Assembly: GCA_002480525.1 (NCBI GenBank)
Contig: DLCH01000007.1
Span: 1,464 to 42,874, forward strand
Direction of reading: 5' to 3'
Length of the DNA stretch: 41,411 bases
Origin: Gammaproteobacteria bacterium UBA7803
GTDB taxonomy: Bacteria; Pseudomonadota; Gammaproteobacteria; Pseudomonadales; Azotimanducaceae
Shown here: piece after piece, positions 1 to 7,680 of the stretch
How positions within the stretch are numbered: the first letter of the stretch is position 1
Layout: each line of letters starts with the position of its first letter
Program-made: the position numbers and the translations under genes
The notes under the pieces: model-generated
What the model was told of the DNA's origin: nothing
Seen by the model: only the letters and a program-made list of their open reading frames with translations
Databases searched by the model: none

Positions 1-45
1 TCATCAGCTTGGGAAGCTGAGGTTCTACCATTGAACTATACCCGC
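1..45 (-). tRNA. tRNA-Gly(CCC), 3' part cut off by the window edge
   Basis: The reverse complement of 45..1 begins GCGGGTATAGTTCAATGG, the acceptor 5' strand and D-arm of a bacterial glycine tRNA. The anticodon stem TCAGC/GCTGA then encloses the seven-base loop TTCCCAA. With U33 before it the anticodon reads CCC, so this is the glycine isoacceptor for GGG codons. The variable region, T-arm and 3' acceptor strand lie left of position 1, so the gene is incomplete here only because of the window boundary. The region just upstream of its 5' end is the tandem repeat at 46-101. Confidence 0.88.
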
Positions 46-101
46 GGAACGATACCCGCGGAACGATACCCGCGGAACGATACCCGCGGAACGATACCCG
101 C
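46..101 (-). repeat. Four tandem 14-bp copies resembling the tRNA-Gly 5' end
   Basis: Read on the minus strand, 101-88, 87-74, 73-60 and 59-46 are four perfect copies of GCGGGTATCGTTCC. The unit differs from the first 13 nt of the adjacent tRNA (GCGGGTATAGTTC) by a single base. The array sits exactly in register upstream of the tRNA 5' end, so it looks like stepwise duplication of the 5' end. It occupies the promoter-proximal leader and the 5'-processing site region of the tRNA. Confidence 0.85.
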
Positions 102-193
102 GGTGCACCCCGGCCGGGCGCGCCATTATCTCACCTGCGACCCGCCCGACAAGGCCCCGCGACCGTTCCGGCCGGCGGCGCGTTCGGCGGACC

Positions 194-772
194 TCAACCG
201 GCCGCGCCGAGCGCCTTCAGCAGCTCGATGTCCTCCGGCGTCAGCGCCTTAGACGTGTCACAGCGCGGGTCCGCCTTCTGCAGCACCCGGGTCATGTCGG
301 CGGTCAGCGGAATGGGATCGCAGCCATGGCCGGTCTCGCAGATCATGTCCCACTTCGGCTCCGCCTTGACGTGGCAGGCGAAGCAGTTGCCGCCGAAACG
401 GTTCACCACGTCGGCGAAGCCGCGCACGCGAATGGCCGAGCCTTCCGGGGACGGGTCCAGCTCGAAGAACTCCCAGTCCCGGGTGGCGGCGTTGTAGCCC
501 TCGGGATGCTTGACCATCGCCTCGGTCGGCACGAGCTGGACCACCGAGCCCGGCGGATAGGTGCCGCCGTCCTCGGACCGGGCCACGGCCAGGGTGGCGT
601 CCAGGTCGCCGAGCAGATTGCCCACGTAGAAGCCGCGTACCGGCGTCATCTCGCTGATGCAGCCGAAGTCGTCGGCATCCACGTCCAACGCCCCGTCGGC
701 CGCCGCACCGGCAGCCAGCAGGGTCGCCAGGGCGCCGGCGCCCAAGGTCCGTCCGATCGTGGCGAGTCTCAT
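194..772 (-). CDS. Cytochrome P460-like periplasmic c-haem protein
   Basis: This is a predicted exported protein of about 192 residues with an N-terminal signal peptide (MRLATIGRTLGAGAL...AAGAAADG). The segment with YPPGSVVQLV and DWEFFEL followed by a single CFACH haem-binding motif (about residues 130-134) is typical of the cytochrome P460 family. That family holds a c-type haem and includes hydroxylamine-oxidising and cytochrome c'-beta members. Several further cysteines (including a CETGHGC stretch) could form disulfides. An upstream ATG at 802 is possible, but the ATG at 772 has GGGAG seven bases upstream and starts directly at the signal peptide. The gene is divergent from the OhrR-like regulator at 889, which may control it. 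The family is fairly sure; the substrate is unknown. Confidence 0.75.
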   Translation of the reverse strand: MRLATIGRTLGAGALATLLAAGAAADGALDVDADDFGCISEMTPVRGFYVGNLLGDLDATLAVARSEDGGTYPPGSVVQLVPTEAMVKHPEGYNAATRDWEFFELDPSPEGSAIRVRGFADVVNRFGGNCFACHVKAEPKWDMICETGHGCDPIPLTADMTRVLQKADPRCDTSKALTPEDIELLKALGAAG

Positions 773-810
773 GCAGCCACTCCCATTCATTCCCATCCGC
801 ATCTCCTCTA

Positions 811-868
811 TTTAGCTTGTATACATACTATTTGCACGCCAATATAATGCATGCTTTGCAAAGGTCAA
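811..868. promoter_or_regulatory. Divergent promoter region with palindromic operator candidates
   Basis: The 116-bp gap between the P460-like gene and the OhrR-like gene is AT-rich compared with its surroundings. On the plus strand there is a perfect -10 TATAAT at 843-848, with a weak -35 at 820-825. On the minus strand TTGACC (868-863) and TATATT (846-841) are 16 bp apart. Perfect palindromes TGTATACA (818-825) and CTTTGCAAAG (854-863) overlap or flank these boxes. The arrangement suits a regulator that controls both genes, but which palindrome is bound is a guess. Confidence 0.5.
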
Positions 869-888
869 CACCCGGGTAAGATGTCGCC

Positions 889-1326
889 ATGACGCCGGAG
901 CAGCTTCGCCTCGACAATCAGGTCTGCCACAGCCTCTATTCCACGGCCAACGCCCTGGTGCGCGCCTACCGGCCCCTGCTCGAGCCGCTGGGCCTGACCT
1001 ATCCGCAGTATCTGGTGATGCTGTCGCTGTGGGAGCGGGACGGAGTGAGCGTGACCGAGCTCGCCAGCCACACCCGGCTGGACAAGGCGACGCTGACGTC
1101 GCTGCTGAAACGCATGGCGGCCAAGGGTCTGCTGACACGGGAGTCGTCGGACGAGGACGAGCGGCGCAAGCGGATCAGTCTCACCGCCCAGGGCAGGCGG
1201 CTGCGCCGCCGGGCGGAGGGCGTTCCAGCGGCCCTGGCGGAGAGCACGGGCATGAGCGTGGAGGAGGCCGTGGCGCTCAAGTCGTTGTGCGAGACGCTGC
1301 ACCGGTGCCTGACGGGCGGGGATTGA
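889..1326 (+). CDS. OhrR-like MarR-family transcriptional regulator
   Basis: This 145-residue winged-helix regulator is the usual length for OhrR. The N-terminus (LRLDNQVCHSLYS, then LTYPQYLVML) matches the OhrR branch of the MarR family, in which the conserved cysteine (here Cys13) is oxidised by organic peroxides and releases DNA. The recognition helix and wing follow (about residues 55-95, DEDERRKRISLT). The usual partner gene ohr is not next to it; the divergent neighbour is a P460-like c-haem protein. The promoter at 811-868 contains palindromes it might bind. Family membership is strong; peroxide sensing is inferred from Cys13 and its context. Confidence 0.82.
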   Translation: MTPEQLRLDNQVCHSLYSTANALVRAYRPLLEPLGLTYPQYLVMLSLWERDGVSVTELASHTRLDKATLTSLLKRMAAKGLLTRESSDEDERRKRISLTAQGRRLRRRAEGVPAALAESTGMSVEEAVALKSLCETLHRCLTGGD

Positions 1327-1361
1327 CGCGCGGTCTGGGTTGGCTGGGACAGGCACGGGGG

Positions 1362-1390
1362 GATCGCGGCCGGGAGGCCGCTCCTACGGG
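1362..1390 (+). repeat. REP-like palindromic repeat, family 1, solitary copy
   Basis: The 29 bp here are identical to 19797-19825, and 26 of them recur inverted at 19701-19726. The core CGGCCGGGAGGCCG is nearly self-complementary, followed by CTCCTACGGG. This resembles REP elements of pseudomonads and relatives, which lie between genes in their hundreds. It sits between the convergent OhrR-like and P450 genes. Confidence 0.7.
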
Positions 1391-1412
1391 TGTCGGGTGC
1401 GGGATCGGGTGA

Positions 1413-1450
1413 GGTGCGGGGTCGGGTGCCGGGTGCGGGGTCGGGTGCCG
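1413..1450 (+). repeat. 19-bp direct tandem duplication, GGGTGC-rich
   Basis: Bases 1413-1431 and 1432-1450 are identical 19-bp units beginning GGTGCGGGGTCGGG. Degenerate versions precede (from about 1390) and follow them. No coding role is apparent; it is probably replication-slippage sequence in an intergenic gap. Confidence 0.7.
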
Positions 1451-1452
1451 GG

Positions 1453-1480
1453 GTGAGGCCCCCGGGAAGCGGGGCCTCAC
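1453..1480. terminator. Hairpin between convergent genes, possible bidirectional terminator
   Basis: GTGAGGCCCC (1453-1462) and GGGGCCTCAC (1471-1480) form a perfect 10-bp GC-rich stem with an 8-nt loop. It lies 19 bp from the P450 stop and downstream of the OhrR-like gene. There is no T-tract on either side, so intrinsic termination is plausible but not certain. Confidence 0.5.
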
Positions 1481-1498
1481 TGAGCCGCAGCGCTGGCG

Positions 1499-2827
1499 TC
1501 AGCCGGGAATGCGGACCGGCAGCTCGCGGATGCCGCGGATGAAGCTCGACTTCAGGTAGACGGGGTCGCCGACCACCTCGATCTTCGGGAACCGCTTGAG
1601 GATCTCCTCCCACAGCACCCGGAGCTGCATCTCGCCGAGCCGGTTGCCGAGGCAGCGGTGGATGCCGAACCCGAAGGACAGATGCTTGCGGGCGTTGGGC
1701 CGGTCGATCCAGAACCGGTTCGCGTCCTCGATCTCGGTGTCGTCCCGGTTGCCGGAAACGTACCACATGGCCACCTTGTCACCGGCCTTGATCTGCTTGC
1801 CGCCGAGCTCGGTGTCCACCAGCGCGGTGCGCGCCATGTGCGCCACCGGTGACTGCCAGCGGATGATCTCCGGGACCATGTTGGCCACCAGCGCGGGGTT
1901 GTTCACCAGCTTGTCGTACTCGCCGGGATTCTCGTTCAGCGCCAGCACGCCGCCGGAGATCGAGTTGCGGGTGGTGTCGTTGCCGCCGACGATCAGCAGC
2001 AGGATGTTGCCCAGGTACTCGTTCGGCGGCATGTCCTTGGTGGACTCGCCGTGCACCAGCATGGAGATCAGGTCGTCGCCCGGTTCCTTCTGGGCCGCGC
2101 GCTCCTTCCACACCGCGTCGAAGTACTCCCAGCACTTCCACAGCTCCTGAAACCCTTCCTCCGGCGTGTCGAAGAACTCCGGGTTGCCGATGTTCTGGGT
2201 CGTGTCGGACCAGTGGATCAGCTTGTCGCGGTCCTCCTGGGGCACCGCGAACAGGGTCGCCAGCATGCGCCCGGTCAGCTCCACCGACACCTCGCGCACC
2301 CAGTTGAAGGTCTCGTTGCGCGGCAGGCCGTCGAGGATCAGGCCGGCACGCTCGCGGATCAGCTCCTCGAGCCTGGCGATCTCCCGCGGCGCGAACTTCG
2401 GCGCCACCACCTTGCGCTGCTCGTCGTGCTTCGGCGGATCCTCCATGATGAACATGGGCAGGTGGAACATGGGATCCGGCTCTTCCTCCTGCTCCCGGCC
2501 GCCGAGCTGGATGCCGCCGCGGCGGGAATCCGAGGAGAAGATGTCGTGGTGGGTGTCGACGTGGACGATGTCCTGGAACTTGGTCACGGACCAGTACGGC
2601 CCGAACTGGCTGTCCTCGGTGTAGTTGACCGGGTCTTCCCGGCGCAGCCGCTCGAAGTACGGCAGCACCGCATTGGCCTCGAACAGGTCCGGATGCCCCG
2701 GATTCATCCGGTTCAGCGGCAGTTCGTTCGGATCCTGGTTCACGTCGACGGCCCATTCGGCCATCATTTCTTCGTTGCGGCGGCGCATGTTCTCGCGCCA
2801 GCTTGCGCCCTGCTCTGCTTCACTCAT
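1499..2827 (-). CDS. Cytochrome P450, CYP153-like (alkane/fatty-acid hydroxylase type)
   Basis: This soluble 442-residue class I-type P450 has the I-helix oxygen-activation motif GGNDTTRN (about residue 280). Its K-helix region includes EIIRWQSPV, and the haem-ligand loop HLSFGFGIHRCLGNR has the cysteine at 392. The phrases WYVSGNRD, DTELGGK and IRGIRELPVR are hallmarks of CYP153. CYP153 enzymes hydroxylate terminal carbons of alkanes, fatty acids or related chains using a ferredoxin and an FAD reductase. Neither partner is encoded nearby, so electrons must come from elsewhere. The upstream gene on the same strand is an alpha/beta hydrolase, but a 141-bp gap with its own palindromes suggests a separate promoter. 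P450 identity is essentially certain; the subfamily is by pattern. Confidence 0.92.
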   Translation of the reverse strand: MSEAEQGASWRENMRRRNEEMMAEWAVDVNQDPNELPLNRMNPGHPDLFEANAVLPYFERLRREDPVNYTEDSQFGPYWSVTKFQDIVHVDTHHDIFSSDSRRGGIQLGGREQEEEPDPMFHLPMFIMEDPPKHDEQRKVVAPKFAPREIARLEELIRERAGLILDGLPRNETFNWVREVSVELTGRMLATLFAVPQEDRDKLIHWSDTTQNIGNPEFFDTPEEGFQELWKCWEYFDAVWKERAAQKEPGDDLISMLVHGESTKDMPPNEYLGNILLLIVGGNDTTRNSISGGVLALNENPGEYDKLVNNPALVANMVPEIIRWQSPVAHMARTALVDTELGGKQIKAGDKVAMWYVSGNRDDTEIEDANRFWIDRPNARKHLSFGFGIHRCLGNRLGEMQLRVLWEEILKRFPKIEVVGDPVYLKSSFIRGIRELPVRIPG

Positions 2828-2887
2828 CCCTTCGTCTCCCAGCGCCGGGCCCGTTCCATGGTGGAGCGGCGAACACCGGCAGCGTTG

Positions 2888-2936
2888 CTAAGCGTCTTCC
2901 TTAGGGTAAACCCAAGCGTCGATCTTGTCAGTGACA
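2888..2936. promoter_or_regulatory. Palindrome cluster upstream of the P450 gene
   Basis: The 141-bp gap before the P450 gene holds three short dyads: CTAAG/CTTAG (2888-2904), GGGTaaACCC (2904-2913) and TGTCAgTGACA (2926-2936). They lie 60-110 bp upstream of the P450 start, where an operator would be expected. No clear sigma70 promoter was found, and the binding protein is unknown. Confidence 0.35.
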
Positions 2937-2968
2937 GGCCCGGATCCGCCGGGACCGGCCGGCGGCGG

Positions 2969-3922
2969 TCAGCGGTCGCCCCGGATGAACGTGGCCATCA
3001 CGTCGAGAAAATAGTCTCGCGGCGTCTCCATGAAGGCCGCGTGATCACCGCCCGGCACCACCACCCAGGCCTTGTCTGCGGTGTTGAGCCGCGCGAACAG
3101 CTCGGCGTGCACGTCGTCCAGCGCCAGCGGATCGTGCTCCGCCTCGAGCAGCAGGGTCGGCACCCGCACGGCGGCCCCGTCCAGGGCGCGCCACTGCTCC
3201 AGCCGCCGCCAGTCGGCGCGGACCGGGTCCGCCGCCAGCGCCGCCGCCACGAAGGCCTCGATCGCCCGCTCGCTGATGGCGCCGGGCACGATGAAATCCG
3301 ACCGGGCAGCCTGAGCTGTGGTCGGCTGTCTCGGCGGCGGGCCGTCCGCCTCCGCCGGATCCCGGTCGATGCCCGGCCGCACCGGGTAGCCGAACAGGAT
3401 GACGCCGGAGATCAGATCCGGCCGCTGCTGGGCGACGAGCTGGGACACCATGGCGCCATAGGACCAGCCGAACAGATACGGGCGCGGCGCCGCCGGATCC
3501 CGGGCCGCCAGCCACTCCAGCACCCCGGCCACATCCGCCGCCGCCCGTTCCGGCGTCAGCCAGCCCGTCTCGTCCCGCGGGGTGCCGCCGTAGCCGCGCA
3601 GATCCACGCCGTAGGCCGACAGGCCCCGGGCCACCAGGCCGTCCATCAGGGACACCGGCTCCCCCGGCACCTGCAGGTCGAAATCCGGCAGGGTGCTCCA
3701 GGTGCGGCCGTGCACCAGCAGCACCCGCGGCACCGCAACGTCGCCCGCGTCCGCCGGCGATTTCTGCCACACCCGCATGGGGTGGCCGTCCACGCTCACC
3801 TCGTGGGCGGTCGGCGCGGCGCCTGCGGCGACTGCGGTGGCCGCGGCGACTGCGCCCAGCGTCCAGACCAGCAGTGCCAGCAGGGCCGGCAGATGCCGGC
3901 GGCGCATCCGGACTTCGTTCAT
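2969..3922 (-). CDS. Exported alpha/beta hydrolase
   Basis: This 317-residue protein has an N-terminal hydrophobic segment (LPALLALLVWTLGAVAAATAV) that predicts export or membrane anchoring. The alpha/beta-hydrolase fold shows the oxyanion HG (about 71-72), the nucleophile elbow GWSYGAM with Ser154, an acid near EAEHDPLAL (about 264), and the catalytic histidine in GGDHAAF (about 295). The ATG at 3922 overlaps the stop of the upstream dehydratase-like gene in an ATGA, so the two are translationally coupled. The substrate cannot be told from the sequence; esters or lactones are typical of the family. Confidence 0.8.
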   Translation of the reverse strand: MNEVRMRRRHLPALLALLVWTLGAVAAATAVAAGAAPTAHEVSVDGHPMRVWQKSPADAGDVAVPRVLLVHGRTWSTLPDFDLQVPGEPVSLMDGLVARGLSAYGVDLRGYGGTPRDETGWLTPERAAADVAGVLEWLAARDPAAPRPYLFGWSYGAMVSQLVAQQRPDLISGVILFGYPVRPGIDRDPAEADGPPPRQPTTAQAARSDFIVPGAISERAIEAFVAAALAADPVRADWRRLEQWRALDGAAVRVPTLLLEAEHDPLALDDVHAELFARLNTADKAWVVVPGGDHAAFMETPRDYFLDVMATFIRGDR

Positions 3923-4920
3923 GACTCCACCTCCGGCGTCCGACCCTCGAGAACCGTGGCGAAGACACCGGCATCGACATTGCCGCCCGTCAGCACCACC
4001 GCGACCCGGCGGCCGCGCTGGGCGGCCGCCTCCCGGGTGAGCGCCGCCAGGGCGGCCGCCCCGGCGCCCTCCGCGACGTTGTGTGTCGCCCGGTAAATAC
4101 GGCGCATCGCCGCGGCGATCTCGTCTTCGCCCACCTCCACGACCCGGGCCACGCCCTCGCGGATCATGGCCAGTGCCTGGGGGTCCGGTACGCGGCAGGC
4201 CATGCCGTCGGCGAAGGTCAGTGCCGAGTCCGTCCGCACCACGCGGCCGGCTTCGAACGAGCGCGCGTAGGCCGGCGCCCGCTCCGCCACTACGCCGACG
4301 ATCTCGGTCTCCAGCCCGAGCAGGTCCCGGGTGCGGATCAGACCGCAGATGCCCGAGCCGAGGCCGATGGGCACGTACACCGTGTCCAGCGCCGCGACCG
4401 CGCGGAACAGCTCCAGCGCGTAGGTGGCCACGCCGACCACCAGGTCCGGGTGAAAGGAGGGCACGAACAGCAGGTTCTGCGCCCGGGCGAGCCGGGCCGC
4501 TTCCTCGCGGGCCTCGTCGAAGTCGGCGCCGTGAACCAGCACCCGGGCGCCCCACCCCGTCATGCTGGCGTTCTTCTCGCGGCTGTTGCCTTCCGGCACC
4601 ACCACCGTGACCGGCACGCCGTGGCGGCGGGCCGCAAACGGCACGCTCTGTCCATGGTTGCCCCGGGTGGCCGTGACCATGCCCGCCGGCAGGTCGCCCC
4701 GGCGCGCCAGCCGGTCGAGCATCACCAGGCCACCGCGCACCTTGAAGGCGCCCGCCGGCGTGTGGTTCTCGTGCTTGACCCAGACCTCGCAGCCCAGCTC
4801 GTGGGCCAGCAGCGGCCAGGCGTACTGGGGCGTCGGCGGCATCACGCCGTAGACCGTGTCCGCGGCGCGCTCGAGATCCTCGAGGCCGAACAGCGCCTGG
4901 GTTTCCGCAGCCTGTGCCAT
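3919..4920 (-). CDS. Threonine dehydratase-like PLP enzyme (fold type II)
   Basis: The protein has 333 residues, the length of catabolic serine/threonine dehydratases without a regulatory ACT domain. HENHTPAGAFKVRGG contains the Schiff-base lysine (Lys60), TRGNHGQS is the substrate and cofactor loop, and GLGSGICG is the glycine-rich PLP-phosphate loop. The family deaminates beta-hydroxy amino acids to 2-oxoacids. Similar proteins include hydroxyectoine-pathway EutB, so the true substrate is uncertain. It is the first gene of a two-gene unit with the hydrolase (4-bp ATGA overlap). Confidence 0.83.
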   Translation of the reverse strand: MAQAAETQALFGLEDLERAADTVYGVMPPTPQYAWPLLAHELGCEVWVKHENHTPAGAFKVRGGLVMLDRLARRGDLPAGMVTATRGNHGQSVPFAARRHGVPVTVVVPEGNSREKNASMTGWGARVLVHGADFDEAREEAARLARAQNLLFVPSFHPDLVVGVATYALELFRAVAALDTVYVPIGLGSGICGLIRTRDLLGLETEIVGVVAERAPAYARSFEAGRVVRTDSALTFADGMACRVPDPQALAMIREGVARVVEVGEDEIAAAMRRIYRATHNVAEGAGAAALAALTREAAAQRGRRVAVVLTGGNVDAGVFATVLEGRTPEVES

Positions 4921-5055
4921 CACCGCACCGTCCCCGAATGAAGGCCGACTATAGAATCGGCACCGGCAAACGTCTAATGTCCCCCGCTCAACGCGCGCGC
5001 GCCGCCGGTGGGGCGGCGTCGACGGGCGCCCGCACAGGAACCCAGGGGAGGCACC

Positions 5056-5829
5056 ATGGAGCTCGAGAACAAGGTCGTCGTCGTCACCGGAGCCGCCAGC
5101 GGCATCGGCAAAGCGATGGTGGAGCGGTTTCACCGGGAGGGCGCCGCCGCCGTGGTGGCCGCCGACATCGACGAAGCCGGCGCCGCCGCCACCGCCCGGA
5201 GTGTCGGCGGCTGGAGCATGCGCGTCGACGTCAGCCGCGAGAGCGACATCGTCACGCTCATCGAGGAGACGGAGACCCGGTTCGGACCCATCGACCTGTT
5301 CTGCTCCAACGCGGGCATCGGCGTCGGCCGCGGCCTCGACGAGCCCGACGACGTCTGGCAGAAGATCTGGGAGGTCAACACCCTGTCCCACGTCTACGCG
5401 GCCCGCAACCTGATTCCGCGGATGAAGGCGCGCGGCGGCGGCTACCTGCTCAACACCGCGTCCGCCGCCGGGCTGCTGTCCCAGATCGGCTCGGTCACCT
5501 ACGCGGTGACCAAGCATGCCGCGGTGGCCCTGGCCGAATGGATCGCCATCACCCACGGCCGGGACGGCATCAAGGTCTCCGTGCTGTGCCCCCAGGCGGT
5601 GCGCACGGCGATGACTGCCGGTGGCCCGGGGGTCGCCGGCGTCGACGGCATGATCGAGCCCGAGGACGCCGCCGAGACGGTCGTGCAGGCCCTGCGGGAC
5701 GAAACGTTCCTGGTGCTGCCCCACCCCACCGTGGCCGAGTACATGCGCCGCAAGACCGGCGACTACGACCGCTGGATCCGCGGCATGCAGCGCCTCCAGG
5801 AACAGTACCTGGACGCCGATCAGTCCTGA
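5056..5829 (+). CDS. Short-chain dehydrogenase/reductase (SDR)
   Basis: This 257-residue classical SDR has the nucleotide-binding TGAASGIG (residues 11-18), structural NAG (85-87) and catalytic Ser136, Tyr149 and Lys153 in YAVTK. The ATG at 5056 is preceded by GGGGAGG at good spacing, which rules out the longer in-frame start at 5008. It oxidises or reduces an alcohol/ketone with NAD(P); the substrate is unknown. Its last 10 bases overlap the convergent PI-PLC-like gene. Confidence 0.88.
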   Translation: MELENKVVVVTGAASGIGKAMVERFHREGAAAVVAADIDEAGAAATARSVGGWSMRVDVSRESDIVTLIEETETRFGPIDLFCSNAGIGVGRGLDEPDDVWQKIWEVNTLSHVYAARNLIPRMKARGGGYLLNTASAAGLLSQIGSVTYAVTKHAAVALAEWIAITHGRDGIKVSVLCPQAVRTAMTAGGPGVAGVDGMIEPEDAAETVVQALRDETFLVLPHPTVAEYMRRKTGDYDRWIRGMQRLQEQYLDADQS

Positions 5830-6854
5830 GCAGGCTGGCGGGGCAGGCGGCAGGGCTGCGGAATCCGCACCGGATTGCAGCGCGCCACGCCGCCGCCCGG
5901 CACCGTCACCCGATACCCGGTGTCGGGATAACCGCCGGGCAGATAGTAGTCCGTGCTCACGAGCTGGGCGCCGCTGGCCCAGGCCGCATCCCGGCGCGCC
6001 GTGTCGCCCCGGCGCGCCTCGGCGGTGTCCGCGTCGGCCCGGGTGCGGACGATGTACCCGGACCGCACCAGCCCGCGTATCCGCTCGAACTCCGCCACCG
6101 GGTCGTTGACGATGACGATGGCCGCACCCGGCTCGCCGGGCGGCACGGTGGCGAACATGGCCCGCTCGCGCCAGCGGCTGGCGTACTGGCGGCGCTTGTC
6201 GCCGCCTTCGTCCAGCACCGCGATCACCCTGCCGCGGGCCGCATCCAGCCCCGGCCAGGTCAACGCCCCGTCGCTGAACACCGCGGCCGGTGTCAGCAGG
6301 CGGGCGCCCAGTCCCGCCCGCAGCTCCGCGTCCAGGGCCAGCCAGGCGTCCTCGCCGAACGGCAGCGGCCGCAGGAATCCCGGCCGGTCGATCACCGCGT
6401 CCTTGGCATTGAAGGACAGGAACAACGGCAGATGACCGGCATTGGCGTCGGACCACTCGCGGATGGCCGCCAGGCAGTCGAGCAGGTTGGCGCAGTGGCT
6501 GCGGTCGTCCAGATTCTGCACGTGCAGCACCGGGAACGCCGATTCGCCCCCGGACGCGCTCCGGGCCCGGCCGAACAGCCGGCCGCCGGGGTCGTAGAAC
6601 ACGTCCAGCTCGAGCTTCCTCACGCCCAGCTCGAGTTGGGCCGCCAGGGGCGGGTGCTGGTAGTCGAGCGCCCGGGCCAGCGCCGGGTCGGCCTCGGCCA
6701 GCGCGTCCATCCGCTCCGGCGCCATGGCCTGCTTGTAGCTGTTGTGGCTGCCGAGCATCTGCACGTCGTTCAGGGCGAGCTCGGCGGCCGGCAGAACGGA
6801 CGCTGCCGCCAGCAGCGCGAAACCGGCGACGGCCACGGCGACCTGGCGCACCAC
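5820..6854 (-). CDS. Phosphatidylinositol-specific phospholipase C-like protein, secreted
   Basis: This 344-residue protein starts with a signal peptide (VRQVAVAVAGFALLAAASVLPAAE). The motif MLGSHNSYK, with a probable catalytic His37, and the downstream VRKLELDVFYDPGG and LSFNAKD segments match the Ca-dependent PI-PLC-C1-like group of the TIM-barrel phosphodiesterase superfamily. It presumably cleaves phosphodiester lipids or related substrates in the periplasm or outside the cell. The start is GTG at 6854, one base after the TAG of the FAD-subunit gene, so it is at the end of that operon although its function seems unrelated. Confidence 0.75.
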   Translation of the reverse strand: MVRQVAVAVAGFALLAAASVLPAAELALNDVQMLGSHNSYKQAMAPERMDALAEADPALARALDYQHPPLAAQLELGVRKLELDVFYDPGGRLFGRARSASGGESAFPVLHVQNLDDRSHCANLLDCLAAIREWSDANAGHLPLFLSFNAKDAVIDRPGFLRPLPFGEDAWLALDAELRAGLGARLLTPAAVFSDGALTWPGLDAARGRVIAVLDEGGDKRRQYASRWRERAMFATVPPGEPGAAIVIVNDPVAEFERIRGLVRSGYIVRTRADADTAEARRGDTARRDAAWASGAQLVSTDYYLPGGYPDTGYRVTVPGGGVARCNPVRIPQPCRLPRQPAQD

Positions 6855-6855
6855 G

Positions 6856-7656
6856 CTAGCGCCCCAACAGGTCGGCGACGGCCCGGCGGGCCATGACCCG
6901 GACCAGATGGGCCCGGTACTCGGCGGAGGCGAACAGGTCGCTGTTGAAGCCGGCGTCGGGCACCGGCACCCCGTCCACCGCCTCCGGGCGCAGATCGTCG
7001 GCCAGCGCCTGCTCGAAGGCCGTGCCGCGGAACGCGCAGGGTCCGGCGCCGGTGATGCCGACCCGGATGTTGCCGCCGAAGTCCGCCACCAGCACGCCGA
7101 CCACGGCGTAGCCCGACGCCGGGTGGGCGAACTTGCGGTAAGCCGCGCGGTCGGGCACCGGAAAGTGCACCCGGGTGACGATCTCGCCCGGCTTGAGCGC
7201 CGTCTCGAACAGGTCGACGAAGTACTCGTCGGCGGCGATCCGGCGGCAGTGGGTCTCGATGGTGGCGCCGAGGCCGACCACGGCCGCCGGATAGTCCGCC
7301 GCCGGATCGCTGTTGGCGACGGAGCCGCCGAGGGTGCCCAGGTGACGAACCTGGCGATCGCCGATGCCGCCGGCCAGCGCCGACAGTGCCGGCAGCACCC
7401 CGCGCACGGCCGGGCTGCCGGCCACCTCCGCGTGCCGGACTCCGGCGCCGATGCTGACCACGCCCTGCCCCGCCTCGATGCCGCCCATGCCCGCCACGCC
7501 GGCCAGGTCGATCACGTCCGAGGGCGCCGCCAGGCGCTGCTTCATGGTGGGAATCAGGGTCTGACCGCCGGCCAGATAGATGCCGTCCTCGGCCTCGTGA
7601 AAGAGCTGGTAGGCCTGCTCGGCGTCGTCCGGTCGATGGTAGTGAAAGGGGTAGAT
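6856..7656 (-). CDS. Molybdenum-hydroxylase FAD-binding subunit (CoxM/XdhB type), probable ATC start
   Basis: The family signature AGGQTLIPTMKQR and the later GGSVANSDPAADYPAA place this as the medium FAD subunit of a xanthine dehydrogenase/CO dehydrogenase-like enzyme. It passes electrons from the molybdenum centre via [2Fe-2S] clusters. The first canonical ATG (7545) lies inside the AGGQ motif region and would remove the N-terminal FAD loop. The coding frame continues upstream through IYPFHYHRP, the usual N-terminus of this subunit, to a TGA at 7681-7683 with no ATG, GTG or TTG. An ATC at 7656-7654 sits five bases after a perfect GGAGG, exactly where ATG is expected. Starting there gives 266 residues, a normal length. 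An ATG-to-ATC change, a rare ATC start, or a base error would explain it. Confidence 0.72.
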   Translation of the reverse strand: MYPFHYHRPDDAEQAYQLFHEAEDGIYLAGGQTLIPTMKQRLAAPSDVIDLAGVAGMGGIEAGQGVVSIGAGVRHAEVAGSPAVRGVLPALSALAGGIGDRQVRHLGTLGGSVANSDPAADYPAAVVGLGATIETHCRRIAADEYFVDLFETALKPGEIVTRVHFPVPDRAAYRKFAHPASGYAVVGVLVADFGGNIRVGITGAGPCAFRGTAFEQALADDLRPEAVDGVPVPDAGFNSDLFASAEYRAHLVRVMARRAVADLLGR

Positions 7657-7680
7657 GTCCGCCTCCGCGCGACGTGGGCC

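Noticed and set aside
46..101. Possible small CRISPR-like array next to the tRNA
   Set aside because: The 14-bp units are contiguous with no spacers and match the tRNA 5' end; no cas genes are near.
2051..4096. Long plus-strand open frame opposite the P450 and hydrolase genes
   Set aside because: It is rich in Arg/Gly/His/Pro with no family motif, and the opposite strand holds clearly recognisable enzymes. High GC makes stop-free antisense frames common here.
5008..5055. Earlier start for the SDR gene
   Set aside because: The extension is Arg/Pro-rich and unlike SDR N-termini, while ATG 5056 has GGGGAGG at the right distance.
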